From an uncultured Collinsella sp. (GTDB taxonomy: Bacteria; Actinomycetota; Coriobacteriia; Coriobacteriales; Coriobacteriaceae), in the NCBI GenBank assembly GCA_900547765.1, contig URIA01000035.1, positions 1 through 23,794 of the forward strand: DNA of 23,794 nt, read 5' to 3'. The position numbers and the translations under genes were made by a program. Position 1 is the first letter of the stretch; each line of letters begins with the position of its first letter. Under the pieces are notes generated by a model, which was not told the origin of the DNA, searched no databases, and saw nothing but the letters and a program-made list of their open reading frames with translations. Positions 14,244-21,680 of this stretch are shown here, one piece after another.

Positions 14244-15323
14244 ATGCTTAGGATCGGTCTTCTTACCAGTGGCGGCGACTGCCAGGCGCTCAACGCCACC
14301 ATGCGCGGCATTGTCAAAACGCTTATGACCAATAGCGAAGAGCCTATCGAGATCTATGGTTTTGAGGACGGCTACCAGGGCCTTATCTACAGCAGATTCC
14401 GTGTTATGACGCCCGCCGATTTTAGCGGCATCCTCACCCGCGGCGGCACCATCCTGGGCACGAGCCGCACGCCGTTCAAGCGCTTGGACATTCCCGAGGC
14501 CGACGGCGTCGAGAAGGTGCCCGCAATGGTCCACACCTATCACAAGCTGCAGCTCGACTGCCTGTTTATGCTGGGCGGCAACGGCTCCACCAAGACCGCC
14601 AACCGCCTGCGCGAAGAGGGCCTCAACGTTATCGCCCTGCCCAAGACCATCGATAACGACACCTGGGGCACCGAGTTGACGTTTGGCTTTACGAGCGCCA
14701 TCGACGTCGCCACCAAGTGCATCGACGACATCCACACTACCGCCTCGAGCCACGGCCGCGTGTTCGTCATCGAAATCATGGGCCACAAGGTCGGATGGAT
14801 TCCGCTGTACGCCGGCGTCGCGGGCGGCGCGGACGTCATCCTGATTCCCGAGATTCCCTACGACATGGACAACGTCATCAAGACCATCGAGCATCGCATG
14901 GAGACCGGCAGCCGCTTTACCATCGTGGCCGTCGCCGAGGGCGCCATCTCTAAGGAGGACGCGGCGCTGCCCAAGAAGGAGTACAAGAAGAAGCTCGCCG
15001 AGCGTACGAGCCCGTCAATCGTGTACGACATCGCCAAGGAGATCGAGGCCAAGACCGGTCGCGAGACCCGCGTCGCCATCCCCGGCCACACGCAGCGCGG
15101 CGGCCAGCCCGACGCCCAGGACCGCATTTTTGCGACCCAGTGCGGCGTCGAGGCAGCGCTCGGTTGCCTACGCGGCGAGTTTGGCTACATGATTGCCCTG
15201 CGTGACGGCAAGATGTGCCACATGCCGCTCGAGGAGGTCGCCGGCAAGCTCAAATATGTCGACCCCCAGAGCGATCTGGTGCGCGAGGCCAAGGCGTTGG
15301 GCATCAGCTTCGGCGACGAATAG
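14244..15323 (+). CDS. pfkA: 6-phosphofructokinase, actinobacterial G104/K124 type
   Basis: The 359-residue enzyme phosphorylates fructose 6-phosphate in glycolysis. Motifs are GGDCQALN (10-17), LGTSRTPF (71-78), GGNGSTKTA (111-119), PKTIDND (133-139) with catalytic Asp137, MGHKVGW (179-185) and GHTQRGGQPDAQDR (281-294). In E. coli numbering Gly104 fits ATP enzymes, while Lys124 (here Lys134) is typical of pyrophosphate-using enzymes; this mix is known from actinobacterial phosphofructokinases. Unusual points are Asn113 where Asp103 is normal and His181 where MGR is normal. The phosphoryl donor is therefore open: ATP, PPi or both. A good GGAAGGA precedes the ATG. The stop codon lies inside the outer arm of a long nested palindrome. 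Confidence 0.9.
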   Translation: MLRIGLLTSGGDCQALNATMRGIVKTLMTNSEEPIEIYGFEDGYQGLIYSRFRVMTPADFSGILTRGGTILGTSRTPFKRLDIPEADGVEKVPAMVHTYHKLQLDCLFMLGGNGSTKTANRLREEGLNVIALPKTIDNDTWGTELTFGFTSAIDVATKCIDDIHTTASSHGRVFVIEIMGHKVGWIPLYAGVAGGADVILIPEIPYDMDNVIKTIEHRMETGSRFTIVAVAEGAISKEDAALPKKEYKKKLAERTSPSIVYDIAKEIEAKTGRETRVAIPGHTQRGGQPDAQDRIFATQCGVEAALGCLRGEFGYMIALRDGKMCHMPLEEVAGKLKYVDPQSDLVREAKALGISFGDE

Positions 15324-15499
15324 CCTCGGCTAGGACTGCCCCCATCGGAGGCCCCAGGGCTTACCTCCCAAATCGTCCTCGGACATGTCAGGACCCCGCC
15401 GTGCGCTTCGCGCGGCGGGGTCCTTCCGTCCTGCGGAAAGATTTGGGAGGTAAGCCCTAGGGCCTCCTGCGGTAACTGGGGAGGCCGGGGCTATTCGTC
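15315..15499. repeat. Long nested palindrome covering the pfk stop codon and 3' region
   Basis: Three nested pairings share one centre. The outermost, GACGAATAGCC (15315-15325), contains the pfk stop codon and pairs with GGCTATTCGTC (15489-15499). The main arms, 15347-15373 and 15441-15467, are 27 bases each with one mismatch. At the centre GGACCCCGCC (15391-15400) pairs with GGCGGGGTCC (15414-15423) around an inner GCGC/GCGC stem, followed by TTCC. The centre could terminate pfk transcription, but the extra arms are not needed for that. Confidence 0.8.
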
Positions 15500-15508
15500 T
15501 TCTTGCTG

Positions 15509-15812
15509 CGGGTGCCTGGGGTAGAGTGCGGCGTGCATTTTTGGGAATATTCAGCATTCGGGGGCGCTTGCATACTGGATTTTGGGCGAAAGGCAGGCAC
15601 CATGGGGCACATCCTGTGGAAAATGAGCGGCTCTTGAGGCGCTGGGGGCTCTTAATCAGGGCTTTCAGCGCAGTTTTGCGCGCCTGCGGACTTCGGGATG
15701 CTGAATACTCCGGAATTTGCACGCCGCCCCCTGGGGTACCCGTGGGCAAAAAGCAACCGTCCCGCCGAAATATGCATTTTGCGGTGCGGTTTATGCAGTA
15801 CAGCGGCTGTGG
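15509..15812 (+). repeat. About 300-bp dispersed intergenic element, copy 1
   Basis: This block is clearly related to 17808-18121 along its whole length, in the same orientation, with conserved stretches such as GCATACTGGATTTTGGGCGA and GCTTTCAGCGCAGTTTTGC. Near its left end GCGGCGTGCA (15528-15537) is inverted relative to TGCACGCCGC (15718-15727), and neighbouring TATTCAGCA/TGCTGAATA also pair, so it can fold over about 200 bases. It overlaps no supported gene; short frames inside it do not look like proteins. It lies directly downstream of a minus-strand gene, as does the other copy. With the pfk palindrome it fills the gene-free stretch 15324-15825. Confidence 0.85.
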
Positions 15813-15825
15813 ATGCGCATGTCAC

Positions 15826-16155
15826 TCAGCGTTCTTGCCGACCGATGCAACGTCGTGCGTAGCCCTTAATGTCTTCGGTGAAACCGTCAAGGTCGTCGAG
15901 CGTGATCACGTTATCGGAAAGCAAGTTGGCAATCTCATAATGCATGGTGCTGCGGCGAATATCGTTTGCTAGCACTCCCGAGGACAGCTTGTCCCTATTG
16001 ATGCGCTCTTCTAGCGCCCAAAATCTACTAGACGCTTCGCTGCCGCCGTTTAGCATCTCGATGTATTGGCCGATGAGCATTTCCATATAGCTTTCTTGCC
16101 ATTTTGGGAGCAGCTCCTTAAACAGCTTCCAGTCGCTTTCAGTTACCTCACCCAT
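15826..16155 (-). CDS. Small conserved protein of unknown function
   Basis: This 109-residue soluble protein has no membrane segment, metal motif or DNA-binding motif. The pattern (MGEVTESDWKLFKELLPKWQ, then a YIEMLNGG segment, a WALEERI segment, then ITLDDLDGF near the end) matches a widespread uncharacterised family of about 100 residues in Firmicutes and Coriobacteriia. I recognise the family but know of no established function. I start at 16155 rather than six codons upstream because GGAGG lies four bases before that ATG, inside the longer frame. It appears to be a single minus-strand gene, and a 300-bp repeat element lies directly downstream. Confidence 0.8.
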   Translation of the reverse strand: MGEVTESDWKLFKELLPKWQESYMEMLIGQYIEMLNGGSEASSRFWALEERINRDKLSSGVLANDIRRSTMHYEIANLLSDNVITLDDLDGFTEDIKGYARRCIGRQER

Positions 16156-16283
16156 ATTGCCTCCGTTCGCCAAACAGACTTAGCCATTCGATTTTTATTC
16201 TATTTGGTATTTTCGCTTGCAGCCGTGGATGAGGGGACCATCGGTCTTCGAGTTCGAGCTTGAATGAACCGTTTGCTACAAAA

Positions 16284-16430
16284 TGCGCCTTATTACTACG
16301 ATGATTCGAATGCCTTCGACCGTGCCGAAAAGGGTGAAAGTAAAACCGCAGGTAGAAAGCTTGCCGATTTTTGAAAAAGATGGGTGTGGTCGGCCTCATC
16401 GAGTTCATCGTAGTAAATCGGCCTTTTTCT
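16284..16430 (+). other. Long hairpin ending in a T-run; possible small RNA or decayed element
   Basis: TTACTACGATGA (16293-16304) pairs exactly with TCATCGTAGTAA (16405-16416). Outward, GCC pairs with GGC across a three-base internal loop. Inward, TCGA pairs with TCGA and CGACC (16317-16321) with GGTCG (16388-16392). GGCCTTTTTC follows on the plus strand, like an intrinsic terminator. No gene is supported in the surrounding 16174-16603. Some minus-strand reading here looks mildly protein-like, but it lacks a start and a recognisable match. Confidence 0.45.
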
Positions 16431-16487
16431 TGGCATGCAGTGAGTTAAATACCAGTTCCCGTGCTGGAATTGCCCGCCCCATTCGTG

Positions 16488-16553
16488 AGTTGCGGTGAAA
16501 TAGGGACTGTTAGACGCTCCAAGGTCCTCAACAGTCCGTATTTCAACACAACT
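16488..16553. repeat. AGTTGCGGTG-type palindrome, copy 2 (imperfect)
   Basis: The left arm AGTTGCGGTGAAATAGGG continues to CTGTT at 16511; the right arm is 16530-16553. They match at 21 of 24 positions. The left flank (CGCCCCAT) is shared with copy 1, and CGCCCC/GGGGCG flanks add outer pairing. It lies about 50 bases beyond the stop codon of the membrane-bound HTH regulator. Confidence 0.8.
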
Positions 16554-16603
16554 TGGAAGGGGCGAGCGGCGTTGGCCAAGCATTGCTGACGGGTTGGAGC
16601 GGC

Positions 16604-17524
16604 TTAGGCTTGTTTGCGGCGTTTCCATTGCTTTCGGCACCAGCGCATGAGTGCTTTTACAACTGGGATGGTGATGAGGATGACCCATGCGGGATGGGAC
16701 TGCGCCAAGCAAAGCCACATATAGAGGAACCAAGCAATGGCGGCTGTTGGATAGACGCTACCGATTAGCTTAGATAGATGACGTCGGTCGATGAAGTCGC
16801 CCATCGCATAGTAGACGGGAATCAGAAAGACCAGAAAGAGCCCCATGCCCCACGTGCCGCAGATGATGCCGAGCGCGAGATAGGCGAGGACGACAAGTGC
16901 AGGAAAGGGAAACTTGTTCCATGCGCGACCGAGCTTGGTATGGAAATGCTTGCCATGATGGTCGAGCTTGTCGTGTGCCTCTTTCCAGCTCGAAAAGGTC
17001 TCGCCGTCGATGGTAACGGTGCCGTCGGCATTGGTATGTACGCTGTGTCCATCGTCCTCTAGCGTATCGATATGCAATCCGCCCGGCCCGACATGGACCT
17101 CTTCACCCTTGCGCTCGTTAGCCACATGGATACCATTCCAGCCAACATGGACCTCTTCGCCTTTGTTGGGATCAATAACATGGATACCGCGTGCGAGAGA
17201 AATGTCGACAAGTGGCTTGCCGTCAGAATCCACGTGCTCGGTAGAAGACTCGGCGCCTTCAGACTCGCCTGAATTATTGGCGTCAACGTCATCGTCGGCC
17301 GAGGTGTCGACATCGCTAGCCGCTTCCCCATATAGCAACTCATCCAGTGACACGCCATACAGCGCGGCGAGCGCAATAAGGTTATCGGTATCGGGTGAGG
17401 ATTCGCTGCGTTCCCATTTGCTGACAGCCTGGCGACTTACGCCAAGCTGAGCAGCAAGCGCCTCTTGGGAAAGACCGGCAGCTTTGCGGCGATCGACGAG
17501 GCGCTGTGCCATCGCAAGATCCAT
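16604..17524 (-). CDS. Membrane-anchored Cro/CI-type HTH regulator with a repeat region
   Basis: The 306-residue protein has three parts. Residues 4-66 form a textbook Cro/CI HTH (AGLSQEALAAQLGVSRQAVS, then KWERSESSPDTDNL). Residues 67-105 are an acidic linker. Residues 110-175 hold repeated short strands of the pattern GIHV..., KGEEVHVG..., G(I/L)H(V/I), seen about three times, which may form a small beta-solenoid like those of DUF4097 or bactofilin-type proteins. The C-terminal third has hydrophobic segments (about 207-240, 258-273 and 279-292) and ends in a basic tail. It should sit in the membrane with the HTH in the cytoplasm. I start at 17524, where AAGGA lies seven bases upstream; an ATG five codons earlier is less likely. 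The DNA target is unknown. Confidence 0.85.
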   Translation of the reverse strand: MDLAMAQRLVDRRKAAGLSQEALAAQLGVSRQAVSKWERSESSPDTDNLIALAALYGVSLDELLYGEAASDVDTSADDDVDANNSGESEGAESSTEHVDSDGKPLVDISLARGIHVIDPNKGEEVHVGWNGIHVANERKGEEVHVGPGGLHIDTLEDDGHSVHTNADGTVTIDGETFSSWKEAHDKLDHHGKHFHTKLGRAWNKFPFPALVVLAYLALGIICGTWGMGLFLVFLIPVYYAMGDFIDRRHLSKLIGSVYPTAAIAWFLYMWLCLAQSHPAWVILITIPVVKALMRWCRKQWKRRKQA

Positions 17525-17665
17525 GACAGTTCCTTTCATGTGGCGACCGTAATCGAATGAGCCGAGTATGCCGAGAACAACCGGTAGCGACCACCATTTC
17601 TAGTTAGAATCTGCCCCAACCCTACCGCAACTACGAGTAGCAACCCCTAATGGCCTGCCATTTCA

Positions 17666-17677
17666 TGACAAATGTCA
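17666..17677. promoter_or_regulatory. TGACAAATGTCA palindrome upstream of the HTH gene
   Basis: TGACA and TGTCA are separated by AA, about 140 bases upstream of the membrane-bound HTH regulator. Such boxes resemble binding sites of LuxR-type response regulators or other dimeric regulators. No promoter boxes could be firmly placed, so the role is open. Confidence 0.3.
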
Positions 17678-17709
17678 GTACGCACAACAGCCAAAAACCC
17701 TCTCAATAT

Positions 17710-17774
17710 GTTGCGGTGGAATAGTTCCTGTTTGGCATAGCAGAGCCATAAAACAGGAACTATTCCACCGCAAC
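17710..17774. repeat. AGTTGCGGTG-type palindrome, copy 3 (perfect 24-bp arms)
   Basis: The left arm 17710-17733 starts GTTGCGGTGGAATAG and ends CTGTTT; the right arm 17751-17774 is its exact reverse complement, with a 17-base loop. It is the longest perfect arm in the window. It sits in the gene-free stretch 17525-18158, between the HTH gene and the second 300-bp element, with no T-run on either side. Confidence 0.9.
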
Positions 17775-17807
17775 TTACTATCAGGCCACGCACCCGCAGA
17801 GTAGCTA

Positions 17808-18121
17808 CGGGTGCCTAGGGTAGGATGCGGCGTGCATTTTTGGGAGTATTCAGCAGCCAAGAGTGCCTGCATACTGGATTTTGGGCGAAAGGCAGGCACC
17901 ATGGGCCGCATCCTGTAAAAAACGAGCGGCTCTAGAGGCGTTGGGGCTCAGAATCGGGGCTTTCAGCGCAGTTTTGCACTCCCGCCCCCGCGCCCGCGGA
18001 CCCGGGATGCTGAATTCTCCGGAATTTGCACGCCGCCCCCTGGGGTACCCGCGGGCAAAAAGCAACCGCCCCGCCGAAATATGCAATCGGCGGGGCGGTT
18101 TATGCAAAAATGCGGTTGTGG
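17808..18121 (+). repeat. About 300-bp dispersed intergenic element, copy 2
   Basis: This is related to 15509-15812 over its full length and in the same orientation. The inverted ends GCGGCGTGCA (17827-17836) and TGCACGCCGC (18027-18036) are kept, with flanking ATTCAGCA/TGCTGAAT pairing. Its right part contains a perfect 13-bp hairpin that acts as the terminator of the FtsX-type permease gene; in copy 1 that hairpin is decayed. Short reading frames inside show no protein signature. Confidence 0.85.
18057..18100 (-). terminator. Strong terminator of the MacB/FtsX-type ABC operon
   Basis: AACCGCCCCGCCG (18064-18076) pairs exactly with CGGCGGGGCGGTT (18088-18100) around 11 bases. On the minus strand it is followed by GCTTTTTG. 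It lies about 60 bases beyond the permease stop and inside the second 300-bp repeat element. Confidence 0.88.
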
Positions 18122-18158
18122 TACATTACAGCTCGCTACAGCTTGAATCCCAGGCAGG

Positions 18159-20936
18159 TTACTCGGCGCTCTTGAGGGCGCCGACCATGTCGATCTTATT
18201 GAGAGTTCGGTTGGTGGCGAGGTTGACGATGATCGTAAAGCCAAAGGAAAGCAGCACGGCGAGCACGTAGCTTAGCGGCTCGACCTCAACGTCAAAGTAC
18301 AGCGACGGCATCTGCAGGATGTACGTGAAGCTCTCGGCCAGCAAGCCACCCAGCGGCACGCCCAACGCAGCGCCGATCGCCGTGAGGATCAACGTCTCCT
18401 TGTTGACGTAATGGTGCACCTCGCCACGGCGGAAGCCCAGCACCTTGATGGTCGCCAGCTCGCGTTCGCGCTCGGAGATATTCGTGTTGGACAGCGTAAA
18501 CACCACCACAAACGATAGGCACGCCGCCATAAAGGTCACGAGCACCACGACGGAATTGATAATCGTAAAGTTCGCCTCGTAGTTCTCCCAATGCTCGGCC
18601 GTACTCGAAATCGTAAGCCAACCGTCGCTCTTAAGATTCTTGCTAAACGCAATCTGGTCGGCCGACGAGCCCTTAAGCAGCACAAAGACGCCGTTGAGGC
18701 GTGCGCTTCGACCGAACGCGCGCTCATAGGTGCCCTGCGTCATGTAAAGCGTGTTGCCCAGATAGTTAAGCGAAATGTCGCTGACTTTGACCTTGGCGAC
18801 ATTGAGCGACGAATCCTGGACGTGTGCCGTATCGCCCGGCTGAATCCCCAGCACCAGCTGTGAACTCTTACTCAGATACACGTCTCCGTCACGCAAAGAC
18901 AGCGGCTCTTTGGACTCGTCCTCGAGGCACACGTAGTCGTCCAGATCGTTCATGCGGTCATCGGGCACCACGATCAGCTGCACGGTCTCGCTCTTGCCGC
19001 CAAACGTAAAGGTAACGTTGTCAGTCATGATCGGCAGCGTCGAAGTTACGGTCACGTTGGAATCATTGGCCGCGCTGCGCTCATCCAACGCCGCGCACGT
19101 CTGCGTAAAGTCATCGGGGTTGGCGACCGCCAGCAAGTCATAGCGCGTGATATGCCCGTACTGCTTGGGCGAAAGCGCGACCGACGTGTCGCGAATACCC
19201 ATACCGCAGATCACAAGCGCGGTGCAACCCGCGATGCCAAAGATGGTCATAAAGGCGCGCTTTTTATAGCGGAAAAGGTTGCGTGCAGCGACCTTGTTCA
19301 AAAAACCCATGCGGCGCCAGATAAAGCCGATGCGCTCGAGCAGAATGCGCGAGCCAGCGCGCGGGGCCTTGGGACGCATAAGCGAGGCCGGGGTCTCGGC
19401 CATCTCGTGGCGGCAGGCGATAATCGTGGCGCCCACCACGCCCACGGCAAACAGCGCCACCGAAACGATCGAGGACACGATGTCGTACGAAAGCAGCATC
19501 TGGGGCAGTGAGTACATGTCGTCGAACACCGTAAACAGGAACAGCGGCAGGCCCACAAATCCGATGATGTTGCCGAGCACGCCGCCGATCAGACAGGCCC
19601 ACAGCGCATAGTCCACGTATTTGGACAGGATGCGTCCGCGCGAATAACCGAGCGCCTTATACAGGCCGATGAGTGTGCGTTCCTCCTCGACCATACGCGT
19701 GGCGGTGGTAAGGCTGATGAGCACGGCGACGATAAAGAAGATGAACGGGAACACCGTGGCGATGGCTTCAATTGACGAGCTATCGCTCTCCACGCTCGAG
19801 TAGCTTGCGATATTGCCGCGGTCCTGGATGTACCAGGTGCATTCGCCCAGATCGGAAAGCTCGGCGCGGACATCGGCAAACTGCTGGTCGGCGGCGGCGC
19901 GGCGCTGATCCAGGTCGGCCTGCGCTTGCACGCGCTCCTCGCTGCCCTCTGCCATGCGATTGATGTTGTCCTGCTCAATCCCAAAGAGCATATTCGCCTG
20001 GCGCTCGGCCGCATCCAAGCTTGCCGGCGTGTCGACCGTCAGCTCCTGGGCGCGCGCCTTCTCACGCTCCTCGCGGATCTTCTCGATATTGCCCTTGACC
20101 TCATTGATCTTTGCCGCGTAGGAATCCGAATAGGAGTTGAGGCTCTTGGCTCCCTCGACGATCACGTGGACCGCGGAGTAGGAAGAAGATGTCGCGGCGT
20201 CCTCGCTCACATAGAACTTATAGTCCGCCGCCGAAGCAGCGCGAAAGGCGTTGACTGTCGAGTCGGAGCTCACATCAGTGGGGTCGAGGACCTCGGCCGT
20301 AATGGTGTAATCGCCCGCGGCAAACTGGTCCTTGGCGCTTTGATTGGACGAGCTCGCGTCATTGGCGGCAAAACTCACCGTATCGCCGATTTTCTTGCCC
20401 GATGCCTTCAGGAACTTCGAAGTCACCGCGACTTCATCAGCGCTCTCGGGCAAATCGCCGTTCACGAGCACCGGCTGATCGATGTTCTCCTTGGAGAGAC
20501 TCTGCACGACCACGCGCTCGCGCGTTGTACCCACGGCGGTGTAGGCGGTCTCGGTGTAGATGCCCTCGGCCGTCTCGACGCCATCGACCTCTTGGATCGC
20601 AGCAAGATCGTCATCGGTCAGACCATAGGTCGACTGCACGTTGATGTCATAAACATTCTGCTGGTCAAAGTAAGCGTCAACCGAATCGCACAGGTCCTCG
20701 CAGCCCGCCTTGAGGCCGCACATCACGCTCACGCCGAGCGCGGTGATCACGACGATAGACAAGAAGCGTTTGAGGCTGCCGCGAATCGTGCGGTAGATTC
20801 CACGGCGAAACACCGTCGGGACCATATCGTTTGAGCTTTGAGCGGTACGGTAGGTCGTAAAATCCTGCTCGCGCTCCGTGTTCTGCGCGTCGCGGCGTTG
20901 GCTGTTTTGGCGGTCCTGGTCCATGGGCGCTACCAC
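18159..20936 (-). CDS. Large FtsX-like ABC transporter permease
   Basis: This protein of about 925 residues has the double-FtsX layout. A first membrane helix (about 58-75) leads to a large external region (about 80-390) that includes a MacB-type core and a charged coiled-coil segment (about 275-360). Three helices follow (about 394-412, 443-470 and 489-507), then another (561-580), a second external domain, and three C-terminal helices from about residue 800. EEERTLIGLYKALGYSRGRI and ERERELATIKVLGFRRGEV are the two FtsX-domain cytoplasmic motifs. With the upstream ATPase it forms an exporter or mechanotransmission complex; the substrate is unknown. The start is GTG 20936, overlapping the ATPase stop, or ATG 20924; neither has a strong binding site. 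Confidence 0.9.
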   Translation of the reverse strand: MVAPMDQDRQNSQRRDAQNTEREQDFTTYRTAQSSNDMVPTVFRRGIYRTIRGSLKRFLSIVVITALGVSVMCGLKAGCEDLCDSVDAYFDQQNVYDINVQSTYGLTDDDLAAIQEVDGVETAEGIYTETAYTAVGTTRERVVVQSLSKENIDQPVLVNGDLPESADEVAVTSKFLKASGKKIGDTVSFAANDASSSNQSAKDQFAAGDYTITAEVLDPTDVSSDSTVNAFRAASAADYKFYVSEDAATSSSYSAVHVIVEGAKSLNSYSDSYAAKINEVKGNIEKIREEREKARAQELTVDTPASLDAAERQANMLFGIEQDNINRMAEGSEERVQAQADLDQRRAAADQQFADVRAELSDLGECTWYIQDRGNIASYSSVESDSSSIEAIATVFPFIFFIVAVLISLTTATRMVEEERTLIGLYKALGYSRGRILSKYVDYALWACLIGGVLGNIIGFVGLPLFLFTVFDDMYSLPQMLLSYDIVSSIVSVALFAVGVVGATIIACRHEMAETPASLMRPKAPRAGSRILLERIGFIWRRMGFLNKVAARNLFRYKKRAFMTIFGIAGCTALVICGMGIRDTSVALSPKQYGHITRYDLLAVANPDDFTQTCAALDERSAANDSNVTVTSTLPIMTDNVTFTFGGKSETVQLIVVPDDRMNDLDDYVCLEDESKEPLSLRDGDVYLSKSSQLVLGIQPGDTAHVQDSSLNVAKVKVSDISLNYLGNTLYMTQGTYERAFGRSARLNGVFVLLKGSSADQIAFSKNLKSDGWLTISSTAEHWENYEANFTIINSVVVLVTFMAACLSFVVVFTLSNTNISERERELATIKVLGFRRGEVHHYVNKETLILTAIGAALGVPLGGLLAESFTYILQMPSLYFDVEVEPLSYVLAVLLSFGFTIIVNLATNRTLNKIDMVGALKSAE

Positions 20937-21631
20937 TCGATCGTCTCGATAGGCACGGGATTTTGCTGGACCGTCTCGCTCTCCACGCGGCCGCTCTTAA
21001 AGCGAATCAGGCGATCGGCCATGGGCGCCAGCGCAGAGTTGTGCGTGATGATGATGACCGTAATGCCCTGCTTGCGGCAGGTATCCTGCAGCAACTGCAA
21101 GATCTGCTTGCCAGTTTTGTAGTCGAGTGCGCCCGTGGGCTCGTCGCACAAAAGCAGCTTGGGGTTCTTGGCCAGTGCACGGGCAATGGACACGCGCTGC
21201 TGTTCGCCGCCCGAAAGCTGCGCGGGGAAGTTGGCGAGGCGGTCGCCCAGGCCAACTTGACGAAGCGTTTGCTCGGCATCGAGCGAGTCGGGGCAGATTT
21301 GCGCCGCGAGCTCAACGTTTTCGAGCGCCGTCAGGTTGGGGACCAGATTGTAGAACTGGAAGACAAAGCCAACATCGGCGCGGCGGTATTCCACAAGCTG
21401 TGCCTCGTTGGCAGCGCTCACGTCACGCCCGTCCACCGTCACGGTGCCGGAAGTTGCCGTATCCATGCCGCCCAGAATGTTGAGGGCCGTAGTCTTGCCG
21501 GCACCCGAAGCACCCAAAATGATGGCGAGCTCGCCGCGCTCGACCGTAAAGCTCGCGCCGTCGAGCGCGTGGATGCGGGCGTCGCCTTCGCCGTATGCTT
21601 TGATGACGTCTTTGAATTCGATATAGGCCAT
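20930..21631 (-). CDS. ABC transporter ATP-binding protein, MacB/LolD type
   Basis: The 233-residue ATPase has Walker A GASGAGKT (40-47), the Q-loop FQFYNLVPNLTALENV with Gln92, signature LSGGEQQRVSIARAL (139-153), Walker B LLLCDEPTGALD (Asp163, Glu164) and the switch His197 in ITHN. The combination of FQFYNL, the LSGGEQQR signature and DEPTGALD is characteristic of the MacB/LolD/FtsE subfamily, which pairs with FtsX-like permeases rather than importing nutrients. It is the first gene of a two-gene operon, and its stop overlaps or nearly touches the permease start. GGGA is the only sign of a binding site before the ATG at 21631. The 40-bp repeat, copy 3, lies 50 bases upstream in the promoter region. 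Confidence 0.94.
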   Translation of the reverse strand: MAYIEFKDVIKAYGEGDARIHALDGASFTVERGELAIILGASGAGKTTALNILGGMDTATSGTVTVDGRDVSAANEAQLVEYRRADVGFVFQFYNLVPNLTALENVELAAQICPDSLDAEQTLRQVGLGDRLANFPAQLSGGEQQRVSIARALAKNPKLLLCDEPTGALDYKTGKQILQLLQDTCRKQGITVIIITHNSALAPMADRLIRFKSGRVESETVQQNPVPIETIEW

Positions 21632-21680
21632 CGATTAATTCCCATCTGGTCGGATAACTCTTTAGTATTACCCATTTCCC

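Noticed and set aside
16296..16733. A 145-codon minus-strand frame in the gap beside the HTH gene
   Set aside because: Its first half overlaps the 3' end of the HTH gene in another frame, it has no ribosome binding site, and I recognise no family, though the C-terminal part looks mildly protein-like.
17850..18107. Small proteins inside the 300-bp elements (both copies, both strands)
   Set aside because: The frames are not conserved between the two copies (insertions and deletions shift them), and no binding sites precede them.
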